Source of the DNA: Clavibacter sp. B3I6
GTDB taxonomy: Bacteria > Actinomycetota > Actinomycetes > Actinomycetales > Microbacteriaceae
DNA: 64,000 nt
Assembly: GCF_030816895.1 (NCBI RefSeq)
Contig: NZ_JAUSYL010000001.1
Span: forward strand, 1,178,001-1,242,000
Direction: 5' to 3'
The position numbers and the translations under genes were made by a program. Below, piece by piece: positions 25,404-34,005 of the stretch; position 1 is the first letter of the stretch, and each line of letters starts with the position of its first letter. Under the pieces are notes generated by a model. It saw nothing but the letters and a program-made list of their open reading frames with translations. It was not told where the DNA came from and did not search any database.

Positions 25404-25915
25404 GTGCGCGACGAGACCTTCTGCTGCAGCGCGACGTTCTTGCGCTCCACGAGCTCGGCCAGCTCGGCGCGGTGGCGTGCGAGGGCGTCGGCGATGCGGT
25501 CGTCGGAGGTGGAGAGGATCCGCGCGGCGAGGAGCCCCGCGTTCTCCGCGCCGCCGATGGACACCGTCGCGACGGGCACGCCCGCGGGCATCTGCACGAT
25601 CGAGAGCAGGGAGTCGAGGCCGTCGAGCGTCCGCAGCGGCACGGGCACGCCGATGACGGGGAGGGTCGTGACGGAGGCGATCATGCCGGGCAGGTGCGCG
25701 GCGCCGCCGGCGCCAGCGACGATGACGCGGATGCCCCGCTCGCGCGCCGACTGCCCGTAGGCGATCATCCGCTCGGGCGTGCGGTGCGCGGAGAGCACCT
25801 CGACCTCGTGGGGGATGCCGAGGGCGTCGAGCGCGTCGGCGGCCTTCTCCATCACGTTCCAGTCGGAGTCGGAGCCCATGACGAGGCCGACGAGTGCAGG
25901 GGTGTCGGGATTCAC
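25400..25915 (-). CDS. purE: 5-(carboxyamino)imidazole ribonucleotide mutase
   Basis: The product (171 residues from GTG 25915) has VGLVMGSDSDWNVM, SAHRTPERMIAYG and VAGAGGAAHLPGM, the class I PurE signatures, at the usual length of about 165-175. It converts N5-CAIR, made by PurK, to CAIR in purine synthesis. GTG 25915 is favoured because a TAGCAT box lies exactly 7 nt upstream; ATG 25924 is inside that box and would give three extra residues. purK is upstream on the same strand with a 91-bp gap; the LCP gene is coupled downstream by GTGA. Confidence 0.95.
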   Translation of the reverse strand: MNPDTPALVGLVMGSDSDWNVMEKAADALDALGIPHEVEVLSAHRTPERMIAYGQSARERGIRVIVAGAGGAAHLPGMIASVTTLPVIGVPVPLRTLDGLDSLLSIVQMPAGVPVATVSIGGAENAGLLAARILSTSDDRIADALARHRAELAELVERKNVALQQKVSSRT

Positions 25916-25922
25916 GGGCTCC

Positions 25923-25928
25923 ATGCTA
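25923..25928 (-). promoter_or_regulatory. -10 box of purE, probable leaderless
   Basis: TAGCAT on the minus strand, 7 nt before GTG 25915. It gives purE and the LCP gene a promoter of their own, separate from purK. Confidence 0.55.
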
Positions 25929-26006
25929 GGTGCCGCGCTCCGCACGCCCGGCCCGCCGCGCCACGCAGGCCGCGCGGGGACCGGGCGGGACGCGACGGCG
26001 CGCGGG

Positions 26007-27134
26007 TCAGCCCCGGAAGAACGCGGCGGCCGCGCGCGCCCGGTACGCGGTCTCGTCGAGGTCGTCGCCGACCACGGTCACGTGCCCGACCTTGCGACCC
26101 GGGCGCGGGTCCTTGCCGTAGAGGTGGAAGCGGGCCTCGGGCTGGTCGGCGAACGCCGTCGGGTACCGGTCGGCGAGGGCGCCCTCCTCGGGGCCGCCGA
26201 GGACGTTGATCATGACCGACCACGGCGCGAGCGGGCGGGTGGATCCGAGGGGCAGGTCGAGCACGGCCCGCAGGTGCTGCTCGAACTGGCCCGTGACGGC
26301 GCCGTCCATCGACCAGTGGCCCGTGTTGTGCGGGCGCATGGCCAGCTCGTTGACGAGGAGGCGGCCGTCGACGGTCTCGAACAGCTCGACCGCGAGCACG
26401 CCCGTGACGCCGAGCCCCTCCGCGATCCCGCGGGCCATCTCCTCCGCCGCCTGGCGCAGGCGCGGGCTGGCGCCGTGCGCGGGCGCGATGACCTCGGCGC
26501 ACACCCCGTCGCGCTGGATGGACTCCACGACGGGCCACGCCGCGATCTCCCCCGAGGGGCGCCGCGCGACGGACTGCGCGAGCTCCCGCGCGTAGTCGAC
26601 CAGCTCCTCGGCGAGCAGCGCGTCGCCCGTGCCGAGCCCCTGGAACCAGTCGTCGGCCTCGTCCGCGGACCGGACGACCCGCACGCCCTTGCCGTCGTAG
26701 CCGCCGCGCGGCGTCTTCACGACCGCGACGCCGCCGTTGTCGGCGAGGAACGCGGCGAGCTCGTCCCGGTCGGCGACGCGCGCCCAGACGGGGACCGGCA
26801 CGCCGAGCGCCTCGAGGCGCTCGCGCATGAGGAGCTTGTCCTGCGCGACCAGCAGGGCGTCGGGGCCCGGGTGCACGGCGACGCCCTCGGCGACGAGCGC
26901 GCGCAGGACGTGCTGCGGGACGTGCTCGTGGTCGAAGGTGATGACGTCGACCTCGCGCGCGAAGGCGCGGACGACGTCGAGGTCGCGGTAGTCCCCGACG
27001 GCGGTGGCGGCGAGCCCCGCGGACATGCCGTCCGCCTCCGCGAGCACGCGGATCCCGATGCCGAGCTCCACGGCGGGGGCGATCATCATCCGGGCGAGCT
27101 GGCCGCCTCCGACGACTCCGACGGTGGGCGTCAT
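26007..27134 (-). CDS. purK: 5-(carboxyamino)imidazole ribonucleotide synthase
   Basis: The 375-residue ATP-grasp protein starts TPTVGVVGGGQLARMM (PurK signature), with VVKTPRGGYDGKGVRV (the ATP-grasp loop), LFETVDGRLLVNELAMRPHN and TGHWS. It carboxylates AIR using bicarbonate and ATP. ATG 27134 has GGAGGAAGAGGA immediately upstream. purE is next on the same strand but appears to have its own promoter. Confidence 0.96.
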   Translation of the reverse strand: MTPTVGVVGGGQLARMMIAPAVELGIGIRVLAEADGMSAGLAATAVGDYRDLDVVRAFAREVDVITFDHEHVPQHVLRALVAEGVAVHPGPDALLVAQDKLLMRERLEALGVPVPVWARVADRDELAAFLADNGGVAVVKTPRGGYDGKGVRVVRSADEADDWFQGLGTGDALLAEELVDYARELAQSVARRPSGEIAAWPVVESIQRDGVCAEVIAPAHGASPRLRQAAEEMARGIAEGLGVTGVLAVELFETVDGRLLVNELAMRPHNTGHWSMDGAVTGQFEQHLRAVLDLPLGSTRPLAPWSVMINVLGGPEEGALADRYPTAFADQPEARFHLYGKDPRPGRKVGHVTVVGDDLDETAYRARAAAAFFRG

Positions 27135-27224
27135 GGTGTCCTCTTCCTCCAGGTGGGTGGGCCCGCAGGCGCCTGCGGGCGGCGGCGCGTCGGCCGGCGG
27201 CCGGTGACGACCGGTGCCAGCCGG

Positions 27225-27230
27225 TATCGT
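27225..27230 (+). promoter_or_regulatory. candidate -10 box of gtrA copy 3
   Basis: TATCGT would give a leader of about 45 nt before ATG 27281, in the divergent region with purK. Confidence 0.4.
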
Positions 27231-27280
27231 GGTCCGTCGCGCCACCCGCCATCCTCCCCCATCCCGGACGGACCCCGCCC

Positions 27281-27793
27281 ATGTCCCCACGCCGCTCCCT
27301 GGCGTCGCTCGGCATGCAGGTCGCCCGCTTCGGCCTCGTCGGCGGCCTCGGGTTCCTCGTGGACCTCGGCGTCTTCAACCTCCTGCGCGCGACCGTGCTG
27401 CACCCCGACGCCCTCGAGGCGGGGCCGCTGATCGCCAAGGTCGCGTCGACCGTCGCCGCCATCGCCGTCAACTGGGTGGGCAACCGCTACTGGACCTTCG
27501 GCGACCAGCGCACCACGCGCCGCGGCCGGGAGGCGCTCGAGTTCCTCGCCGTGAGCCTCCTCGGCATGGTCATCGGCCTGGCGTGCCTCTACGTGTCGCA
27601 CTACGTGCTCGGCCTGACCTCGTCGCTCGCGGACAACGTCTCGGCCAACGTCATCGGCCTCGGGCTCGGATCCGCCGTGCGCTTCGTGCTCTACCGCCAG
27701 TGGGTCTACTCCCCGGCGCGGCGGCACGCGGCTCCGGCCGCGTCCGCGGAGCCGGGGCGCGTGCCGGATCGGGAGCGCGTCCCCGCCTTTTGA
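27281..27793 (+). CDS. GtrA family membrane protein (copy 3)
   Basis: The 170-residue product has four membrane helices, with VARFGLVGGLGFLVDLGVFN in helix 1 and NWVGNRYWTFGDQRT in the middle loop (the N-x-x-W-x-F block of GtrA). It is more diverged from copies 1 and 2 than those are from each other and has an extended hydrophilic C-terminal tail. It stands apart from glycan genes, between purK and a PH-domain protein, as GtrA genes often do in actinobacteria. Function beyond the family assignment is not known. Confidence 0.88.
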   Translation: MSPRRSLASLGMQVARFGLVGGLGFLVDLGVFNLLRATVLHPDALEAGPLIAKVASTVAAIAVNWVGNRYWTFGDQRTTRRGREALEFLAVSLLGMVIGLACLYVSHYVLGLTSSLADNVSANVIGLGLGSAVRFVLYRQWVYSPARRHAAPAASAEPGRVPDRERVPAF

Positions 27794-27842
27794 CGTCCGC
27801 GGGGGCGGGCCGCGCCGGGCGTCGGCACCGAGCGCCGCCGGG

Positions 27843-28625
27843 TCAGGCGCGCTGCCAGGGCTGGGTGTCGTCCGGCCGCGCGTCCGGGTTCCCCCACGCG
27901 GGACCCCCGGGCCGTCCGCGCCGCGACTCCTCCTGGCGGCGGCGCTCGGCCACCATGTTGGCGTTCTCCTCCATGAGGTCCTGGAGCGCCTGCACGACGA
28001 GCACGGCCGACGGCACGTCGCGGAGGACCACGGGCGACTCGAGCCCCGCGTTGATGGTCACGTGGCCGCTCCGGTGCAGGTGCTGCAGGGGCCCGCGGCG
28101 CAGCGTGACGTCGTAGCCGCGCGAGTGCAGCAGCTCCTGGCGGGTGCGCACGAAGAAGCCGTGCGAGACGATGAGCCGGCGGGTGGTCACCGTGTAGCGG
28201 CGGTTCAGCCACACGAGCACGGGCAGCAGCGTGACGAAGACCGCGACGCCCGCGAGCGCCACCAGCAGCAGCGCGTTCTCCCAGGGCTCGGGGAACCAGG
28301 CGCCGAAGTAGCCGGCGGTCAGGCAGGTCGCGATGAGCAGCAGCATCGGGAGGGTGAGGGCGCGGCCGTGCGGGCGGAGGCGCACGAGGACGCGCTCGGG
28401 GTCGGTGGACGCGATCTGCTGCGCGGGCGCGGCCGGCGGGGCGACGGGGCGGCCGAGACGCGGATCCACGTCGTGCGACGACGTGAGGCGGCCGGCCTCG
28501 TCCTCGGCGACGCGGCGGCGCTCGTCCTTCTCGGCCCGGCGACGGGCCCGGCGTCCGCCTCGGACGGGGAGCGCCCGTCCGCCTTCGCCGGGTGCGTACC
28601 GCTGCGTGTCACCCGTGTGCGCCAT
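27843..28625 (-). CDS. membrane protein with bacterial PH domain (YdbS/bPH2-like)
   Basis: The 260-residue product has a charged, Arg-rich N-terminus (1-70), two adjacent membrane helices (about 92-145) and then NRRYTVTTRRLIVSHGFFVR and a following strand-rich region ending VQALQDLMEEN, the pattern of the bacterial PH domain 2 family. No catalytic motif is present. The molecular role of this family is not established. It begins 3 bp after the birA stop on the same strand, so it is likely co-transcribed with birA, a common actinobacterial arrangement. Confidence 0.8.
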   Translation of the reverse strand: MAHTGDTQRYAPGEGGRALPVRGGRRARRRAEKDERRRVAEDEAGRLTSSHDVDPRLGRPVAPPAAPAQQIASTDPERVLVRLRPHGRALTLPMLLLIATCLTAGYFGAWFPEPWENALLLVALAGVAVFVTLLPVLVWLNRRYTVTTRRLIVSHGFFVRTRQELLHSRGYDVTLRRGPLQHLHRSGHVTINAGLESPVVLRDVPSAVLVVQALQDLMEENANMVAERRRQEESRRGRPGGPAWGNPDARPDDTQPWQRA

Positions 28626-28628
28626 GCC

Positions 28629-29411
28629 TCATTGATACCGCAGATGCGTCACGTCCCCCGCGGCGACAGACGTCACGGCCGGATCCCCGGCGGACTCCAC
28701 GGTGAGCCGCCCGTCGTCGTCCACCCCCGTCGCGCGGCCGAGGAGCTCCCCGCCGCCCGGCAGCTCGACGCGCACGTCGCGCCCGATGGTCGCGCACGTC
28801 CGTCGCAGCTCGTCGACGAGGCCGGCCGCGCGCGCATCCCCGTCGGCGTCGACCCACGACCGGTAGCGCGCGCGGAACGCGGCCAGGTAGGCGGCGAGGA
28901 TCGCGTCCACGTCCGGCTCGACCACGCCCGCCAGCCGCAGCGAGGTGGATGTGGCCGTGGGCAGCTCCGCCTCCGCGAGCGTGAGGTTGAGGCCCGTCCC
29001 GACGACGAGCCGGCCGGGCGCGACGAGCTCGCCGAGGATCCCCGACGCCTTGCGCCCGTCGACGTGCACGTCGTTCGGCCACTTGAGCGTGACCTCGGCG
29101 GGTGCGGGCACGACCTCGCGCAGGGTCGCGACGAGCGCGAGCCCCGCGATGAGCGGCAGCCAGCCGGGGTCGAGGTCCGCGCGGCCGGGCGCGCACAGCA
29201 CGCTCACCGCGAGGGTCCGCCCGGGCGGTGCGATCCACGCGCGGCCCCGGCGCCCGCGCCCCGCGGTCTGGTCGAGGGTCAGCAGGACCGAGCCGTCGGG
29301 CCACGCGGCGGGATCCGCGGACGCCCGCCTCGCCAGCTCGTCGTTGGTCGAGCCGACGGTCTCCAGGGCGACGAGGCGCGGGGCGGCGAGGCGGCTGAGC
29401 GGGAGGTCCAT
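28629..29411 (-). CDS. birA: biotin--[acetyl-CoA-carboxylase] ligase (group I, no DNA-binding domain)
   Basis: The 260-residue product has STNDELARR, GRGRRGRAW (51-59, biotinyl-AMP binding loop) and KWPNDV (110-115), the BirA catalytic signatures. There is no N-terminal helix-turn-helix, so it is a ligase only and not a biotin repressor. It attaches biotin to the AccA-type subunit encoded at 37491. ATG 29411 lies 6 nt after a TACGGT box with no ribosome site, fitting a leaderless transcript. It diverges from the acyl-CoA carboxylase beta subunit gene, putting ligase and carboxylase genes back to back. Confidence 0.95.
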   Translation of the reverse strand: MDLPLSRLAAPRLVALETVGSTNDELARRASADPAAWPDGSVLLTLDQTAGRGRRGRAWIAPPGRTLAVSVLCAPGRADLDPGWLPLIAGLALVATLREVVPAPAEVTLKWPNDVHVDGRKASGILGELVAPGRLVVGTGLNLTLAEAELPTATSTSLRLAGVVEPDVDAILAAYLAAFRARYRSWVDADGDARAAGLVDELRRTCATIGRDVRVELPGGGELLGRATGVDDDGRLTVESAGDPAVTSVAAGDVTHLRYQ

Positions 29412-29417
29412 GCCGTC

Positions 29418-29423
29418 ACCGTA
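29418..29423 (-). promoter_or_regulatory. -10 box of birA, probable leaderless
   Basis: TACGGT on the minus strand, followed by 6 nt and the birA ATG. Confidence 0.55.
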
Positions 29424-29505
29424 CCGAGCGGATCAGGAGGACATGGCACCCGGGACGCCCCCTCTTCTGTGCGTGGTCCACAACGGCGGCGCCGATGGCC
29501 GCCGG

Positions 29506-29511
29506 TACAGT
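29506..29511 (+). promoter_or_regulatory. -10 box of the accD-accE operon, probable leaderless
   Basis: TACAGT is followed by 7 nt (GAGGCGG) and GTG 29519, which decides this start over an in-frame GTG 24 bp upstream that lies before the box. Confidence 0.6.
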
Positions 29512-29518
29512 GAGGCGG

Positions 29519-31132
29519 GTGACTGCACACGAGCCAGACGAGGACGCCGGCGCCCCGGACATGTACACGACCGCCGGGAAGCTCGCCGACCTGAAGAGGC
29601 GCTACCACGAGGCGGTCACGGCGAGCGGCGAGGCCGCCATCGAGAAGCAGCACGCGCGCGGCAAGATGACCGCTCGCGAGCGCATCGACCAGCTACTCGA
29701 CCACGGGTCCTTCGTGGAGCTCGACGAGTTCGTGCGCCACCGCACGCACGCCTTCGGCATGGACGCGAAGCGGCCCTACGGCGACTCCGTCGTCACCGGG
29801 ACGGGCACGGTCAACGGCCGCCAGGTGGCCGTCTACTCGCAGGACTTCACGATCTTCGGCGGCTCGCTCGGCGAGGTCGCGGGCGAGAAGATCATCAAGG
29901 TCATGGAGCTCGCCATCAAGACGGGCGTCCCCATCATCGGCATCCTCGACTCGGGCGGCGCCCGCATCCAGGAGGGCGTGGTCGCGCTCGGCAAGTACGG
30001 CGAGATCTTCCGCCTCAACACACGCGCGTCGGGCGTCATCCCGCAGATCTCGCTCATCATGGGCCCGGCCGCGGGCGGTGCCGTGTACTCCCCCGCGCTC
30101 ACCGACTTCGTGATCATGGTCGACAAGACCAGCCACATGTTCGTCACCGGGCCCGACGTCATCAAGACCGTGACGGGCGAGGAGGTCGGCTTCGAGGAGC
30201 TCGGCGGCGCGCTCACCCACAACCGGGTCTCGGGCGTCTCGCACTACCTCGCGAGCGACGAGGACGACGCGCTCGACTACGCGCGCACGCTCCTCGGCTT
30301 CCTGCCGGACAACAACCTCGCCGAGCTGCCGGAGTTCCCGCGCACGGCCGACCTCGAGATCACCGCGCAGGACCTGCGGCTCGACACGATCATCCCGGAC
30401 AGCCCGAACCAGCCGTACGACATGCGGACGATCATCGAGCTCATCGTCGACGACGGCGAGTTCCTCGAGACGCAGCCGCTGTTCGCGCCGAACATCATCG
30501 TGGGCTTCGCGCGCGTCGAGGGCCGCTCGGTCGGCATCGTCGCGAACCAGCCGAACGCGATGGCCGGGACGCTCAACATCGAGGCGGGCGAGAAGGCCAG
30601 CCGGTTCGTGCGGTTCTGCGACGCGTTCTCCATCCCGATCCTCACGCTCGTGGACGTGCCGGGCTACCTGCCCGGCACCGACCAGGAGTGGACGGGCGTC
30701 ATCCGCCGCGGCGCGAAGCTGCTGTACGCGTACGCCGAGGCCACCGTGCCGCTCGTCACGGTCATCACGCGCAAGGCCTACGGCGGCGCGTACATCGTCA
30801 TGGGCTCCAAGCAGCTGGGCGCCGACATCAACCTCGCGTGGCCGACGGCCGAGATCGCGGTGATGGGCGGCCAGGGCGCCGTCAACATCCTCTACCGAGG
30901 CGAGATCAAGCGCGCCGAGGCCGCGGGCGAGGACGTCGCGGCCGTGCGCACGCGGCTCGCCAACGAGTACACGTACAACGTGGCGAGCCCGTTCCTCGCG
31001 GCGGAGCGGGGCGAGCTCGACAACGTGATCCAGCCGGCGGCCACGCGCGCGTCGGTCGTCAAGGCGCTGCGGGCGCTGCGCACGAAGCGCGCCAGCCTGC
31101 CGCCGAAGAAGCACGGGAACATCCCGCTGTGA
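29519..31132 (+). CDS. acyl-CoA carboxylase beta (carboxyltransferase) subunit, AccD5/PccB-like
   Basis: The 537-residue product matches the length of AccD5-type subunits (about 540). It has EKQHARGKMTARERIDQLLD, IGILDSGGARIQEGV (oxyanion-hole glycines), IMGPAAGGAVYSPALTDF, VDVPGYLPGTDQE and RKAYGGAYIVMGSKQLGAD, the paired crotonase-fold motifs. It transfers carboxyl from carboxybiotin to acetyl- or propionyl-CoA. The epsilon subunit gene overlaps its stop (GTGA) and the biotinylated alpha subunit is encoded 6 kb away. Acetyl versus propionyl specificity cannot be read by eye. Confidence 0.95.
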   Translation: MTAHEPDEDAGAPDMYTTAGKLADLKRRYHEAVTASGEAAIEKQHARGKMTARERIDQLLDHGSFVELDEFVRHRTHAFGMDAKRPYGDSVVTGTGTVNGRQVAVYSQDFTIFGGSLGEVAGEKIIKVMELAIKTGVPIIGILDSGGARIQEGVVALGKYGEIFRLNTRASGVIPQISLIMGPAAGGAVYSPALTDFVIMVDKTSHMFVTGPDVIKTVTGEEVGFEELGGALTHNRVSGVSHYLASDEDDALDYARTLLGFLPDNNLAELPEFPRTADLEITAQDLRLDTIIPDSPNQPYDMRTIIELIVDDGEFLETQPLFAPNIIVGFARVEGRSVGIVANQPNAMAGTLNIEAGEKASRFVRFCDAFSIPILTLVDVPGYLPGTDQEWTGVIRRGAKLLYAYAEATVPLVTVITRKAYGGAYIVMGSKQLGADINLAWPTAEIAVMGGQGAVNILYRGEIKRAEAAGEDVAAVRTRLANEYTYNVASPFLAAERGELDNVIQPAATRASVVKALRALRTKRASLPPKKHGNIPL

Positions 31133-31347
31133 GCGACGCGCAGCCGGTGCCCGGCATCCGCGTGCTCGGCGGCGCCCCCACCGAGGAGGAGCTCGCCGCG
31201 GCGACCGCGGTGATCGCCGCCCTGGCGGCCCAGCCCGTCGTCGAGCGGTCCGTGCGCCGCGCTCCGGACGCGTGGGAGCGCTCGCAGCGGGCCGTGCGCG
31301 GCACGCTCGTGCCGGGGCCCGGACGCTGGCGCGGCTTCTCGGCCTGA
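31129..31347 (+). CDS. acyl-CoA carboxylase epsilon subunit
   Basis: The 72-residue product starts SDAQPVPGIRVLGGAPTEEE and ends in W-E-R-S-Q-R-A-V-R-G followed by R-W-R-G-F-S. The middle is an Ala-rich helix. This is the pattern of AccE-type subunits that stabilise the alpha-beta carboxylase in actinobacteria. The start GTG overlaps the beta subunit stop (GTGA). Short and poorly conserved by nature, but location and both end motifs support it. Confidence 0.85.
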   Translation: MSDAQPVPGIRVLGGAPTEEELAAATAVIAALAAQPVVERSVRRAPDAWERSQRAVRGTLVPGPGRWRGFSA

Positions 31348-31552
31348 TCCCCCGCGCGAGGCGTCGGGGCGGCGTCGGCCACAGCCTGTGTCCTCCCAAA
31401 TGACGACTTGGCCGGCACGTCCGGCTCCGTGAGACTCGTCCTGCTGGGGGGCCCGCATCGCGGGTCAGTCAACACGGCGTCGTCCAACTGTGGTGAGCAG
31501 ACGACGCCGGGGGGCGGATCATCCTGGTGCTCGGGTCACCGGGATGACCGGA
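31348..31552. other. gene-free stretch with several stem-loops
   Basis: No coding sequence is supported here. It contains CCCGC/GCGGG (31452-31464), CGGCGTCGT/ACGACGCCG (31475-31509, 17-nt loop) and GGTCA/TGACC (31534-31549), just before the large terminator hairpin. It is less GC-biased than the flanks. It could be a structured 3' untranslated region or a small RNA; nothing decides this. Confidence 0.4.
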
Positions 31553-31595
31553 GAGGCGCGGGGCGGACGGTGCAGGCACCGGCCCCGCGCCTCTC
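31551..31595. terminator. strong bidirectional terminator
   Basis: A perfect 14-bp stem (GAGAGGCGCGGGGC at 31551-31564 with its complement at 31582-31595) encloses a second stem CGGTGC/GCACCG. It lies between convergent accE and the kinase-like gene and can serve both. Confidence 0.85.
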
Positions 31596-31639
31596 AGCAC
31601 CGCACGCCACGTCCCGCCGCTCGCCCCGACGCTCGCCGG

Positions 31640-32662
31640 TCAGGTGCGGGGCCGCGGGATCTCCAGCCACAGGTCGACCTCGTCGTCCAGGTCGTCGCTG
31701 CCCAGCAGGCTGGCGCTGCCGTCGCCGGCCACGCTGAGGCCCACGACCGTGATCGCCGTGTCGGAGCCCTCGGGCACCGTGCGGGCGATGATCTTGTCCG
31801 CGTGCGTGTCGCGCACGGCCTCCGCCAGGCGGTCGAGGACGACGTCCCGCGTGGCGTCGTCGAGGTCGTCGATGCCGCCCTCGTCGAGGAGCGTCACGAC
31901 CGTCCCGCGTCGGCGGGCGGCCATCACCTGCTCCCGCACGGCGTCGTTGAGGAGCGTCCGGCCGCGGATCTCGTCGCGGATCGCACCCTCGAGGTAGAGG
32001 CACTCCTGCCGCTCCTCCGGCGACAGGTCGCCGCCCGTCTCCACGATGCGGCGGAGCATGGGGACGGCCATGCGGCTCGTCTGCCGGAGCCTGAACTGGC
32101 GCTCGTAGAGGTGCGCCTCCTGCGCGGCCTGCCAGTCGGCCGCCTCGCGCTCGGCGCGGTGGAACTGCCGGGCGTCGCGCGCGGCCTTGGCGAGGGCGTG
32201 CGCGAGCACGTGCGAGACGGCGACCCAGAGCGCGCTGCCCGTCACGCCGTAGGCGACGAGACCCGTCGGGCCCGCCCACAGCACGGTCTGCACGGCGAGG
32301 ATCACGATGCCCGACCAGGCGAAGCCCTGCCGCCGTCGGGCCGACGTGATGGTCATCAGCGTCCCGACGGCCGCGATGTGCCAGGTGGAGAAGGGCCGGG
32401 TCGCCCCGGCGGTGAGCTGGCTCGTGACCAGCACGGGCACGACGATCGCGACGGCCAGGTTGAAGGACGCGAGCCACACGGGCATCACCGTCGGGCTCGT
32501 CGGCCACAGGCTCATGACCGTGGCGACGAGGTAGAGGACCACCGCGACGAGCGTGACGGCGGGGTCCGCGGGCGCCGCGATCGAGACGAGGGCCAGCACC
32601 ACGTGGTACGCGGAGAACAGCGCCGCGAGGCCGAGGATGATGGAGCGCGGGACGACGATCAC
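31640..32662 (-). CDS. membrane protein with degenerate histidine-kinase-like C-terminus
   Basis: The 340-residue product has an N-terminal half of five or six membrane helices (about 5-160), then a likely coiled coil rich in Arg, Ala and Gln (165-215), then a cytoplasmic region with YLEGAIRDEIRGRTLLNDAV and REQVMAARRRGTVVTLLDEG. This resembles the dimerisation and N-box area of NarX-type kinases, but no phospho-acceptor HD motif and no DxGxG ATP-binding motif follow, so it should not bind ATP normally. GTG 32662 overlaps the kinase stop (GTGA). It is the last gene of a response regulator-kinase-kinase-like operon and may sense a signal or act as a kinase partner. Function inferred from context only. 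Confidence 0.6.
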   Translation of the reverse strand: MIVVPRSIILGLAALFSAYHVVLALVSIAAPADPAVTLVAVVLYLVATVMSLWPTSPTVMPVWLASFNLAVAIVVPVLVTSQLTAGATRPFSTWHIAAVGTLMTITSARRRQGFAWSGIVILAVQTVLWAGPTGLVAYGVTGSALWVAVSHVLAHALAKAARDARQFHRAEREAADWQAAQEAHLYERQFRLRQTSRMAVPMLRRIVETGGDLSPEERQECLYLEGAIRDEIRGRTLLNDAVREQVMAARRRGTVVTLLDEGGIDDLDDATRDVVLDRLAEAVRDTHADKIIARTVPEGSDTAITVVGLSVAGDGSASLLGSDDLDDEVDLWLEIPRPRT

Positions 32663-34005
32663 CGGTCGCCCCCGCGGTCGTCGGACGTCGCGGTCAGGGC
32701 GTCCGCGTCGGCGTCGATGGGCCGGGCACCCGCGCCGCCGTCGCCGTCGGCGGGCGCCGGCCAGCGGATCCGCACGGCGGTCCCCTCGCCCGGCGCCGAG
32801 TCGATCGTCACGAGGCCGCCGGCCTGCGCCACCCGCTCCTTGATGGACACGCGGAGGCCGAGGCGCTCGGTGGGGATGCGGCGCTGGTCGAAGCCGGCGC
32901 CGTCGTCCACCACGTCGATGGCCACGCCCTCGTCGCCATGGCCCGCGATCACGAGCCGGCGGGTGATGGTCTCGGCCGAGGTGCCGGCGTGCTGGAGGCT
33001 GTTCATCATCGCCTGCACGGCCGCCGAGTAGACGGCCTCGGCCGTGGCGACGGGGACCGTGCGCGTCCCCAGGTCGCGGGTCTCGAGCACGAACGGGGCG
33101 GACAGGGCCGACGCGGCGTCGACGATGCGCTTCGCGACGGCACGGAGCGGGACCGACGCGTCGTCGTCCGTGCCCTGCTCGGCCGCGGCGAGATGGCCCA
33201 TGGCGTTGGCGGCCATCGTGGCCGCCAGGGCGCGGCCGGGCGGATCCGCGGTGCGCGCCGCTGAGAGCAGCGTCGTGAGCACGCTGTCGTGCACGATCGC
33301 GTCGACCTGCACGCGCTCGACCTCGGTGGCGTGCTGGCGCACCGCGTGCGAGTAGCGGGTGAGCGCCGTGCCCTGCGCCCAGTCGACGCCGAGGGCCGCC
33401 TGGCGGAGCACGGTGACGATCATGAGCACGGACCCGCCGAGGATGATCGAGTAGAGCACCTGGAGGAAGGAGTCCAGCGGCGTGATGACGCCCTGGCGCA
33501 CCAGCACCTCGAGGGCGCCGAGGAGGAGCGGCACGGCGACCGTGTAGATCACGGCGATCCAGAGCCGGAACGCCATGGCGGCGCACGTCGTCGCGACCGT
33601 GAGCTCCTGGTAGAGGAACGGCTGCGGCGTGGTCGCGCGGGCCGCGGGCTCGATGGCGAACGGCCACGTCGCGAGCGCGAGGACGAAGATCACCGCGACG
33701 GTCGCGTGCGCGGGCACCACGCCGCGGCGGAGGATGCCGGCGATGCAGGTCCAGACGAGGCCGCCGAAGAAGAGCACGAGGAACGCGAGGTTCCAGGCGG
33801 GACGCATGCCGCTCAGCTGCTCGCTGATGACCTGCACCGACTGCAGCGCGAAGAGCAGCCCGAAGGCACCGGCGCCGCGGCCGAGGATCGTCTCGATGCG
33901 GGCGAGGCTGATGGGGTTGCCGGGGGTGCGCGGCGGGGCCCCGGCGAGGGCGCGCGTGACGGGTGCCGCCGTCGGCGGCGGGCTGGCCGGTGGCCTACCG
34001 GGCAT
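32659..34005 (-). CDS. sensor histidine kinase (NarL-system type)
   Basis: The 448-residue product has a Pro/Ala-rich start, six membrane helices (about 45-205), a putative phospho-acceptor in VDAIVHDSVLTTLLSAAR (H238, HD form of the HisKA_3 class), an N-box-like AVYSAAVQAMMNSLQHAG and a G-box VDDGAGFDQRRIPTERLGLR, completed by SAPGEGTAVRIRWP. It would autophosphorylate and pass phosphate to the regulator encoded upstream. ATG 34005 lies inside the end of the response regulator gene (11-bp overlap), so the genes are coupled. Ligand is unknown. Confidence 0.85.
   Translation of the reverse strand: MPGRPPASPPPTAAPVTRALAGAPPRTPGNPISLARIETILGRGAGAFGLLFALQSVQVISEQLSGMRPAWNLAFLVLFFGGLVWTCIAGILRRGVVPAHATVAVIFVLALATWPFAIEPAARATTPQPFLYQELTVATTCAAMAFRLWIAVIYTVAVPLLLGALEVLVRQGVITPLDSFLQVLYSIILGGSVLMIVTVLRQAALGVDWAQGTALTRYSHAVRQHATEVERVQVDAIVHDSVLTTLLSAARTADPPGRALAATMAANAMGHLAAAEQGTDDDASVPLRAVAKRIVDAASALSAPFVLETRDLGTRTVPVATAEAVYSAAVQAMMNSLQHAGTSAETITRRLVIAGHGDEGVAIDVVDDGAGFDQRRIPTERLGLRVSIKERVAQAGGLVTIDSAPGEGTAVRIRWPAPADGDGGAGARPIDADADALTATSDDRGGDR

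Noticed and set aside
25915..25945. Longer purE starts at 25924 or 25945
   Set aside because: ATG 25924 overlaps the TAGCAT -10 box and 25945 lies upstream of it; GTG 25915 sits at the normal 7-nt distance seen at other starts in the window.
29489..29497. An in-frame GTG or ATG upstream of GTG 29519 as start of the carboxylase beta subunit
   Set aside because: It lies upstream of the TACAGT -10 box, so it would not be in the transcript; the extra residues are also not conserved in the family.
31348..31639. Possible small genes in the gap between accE and the kinase-like gene
   Set aside because: Short frames are present but have no ribosome site, conserved motif or codon bias; hairpins explain the region better.
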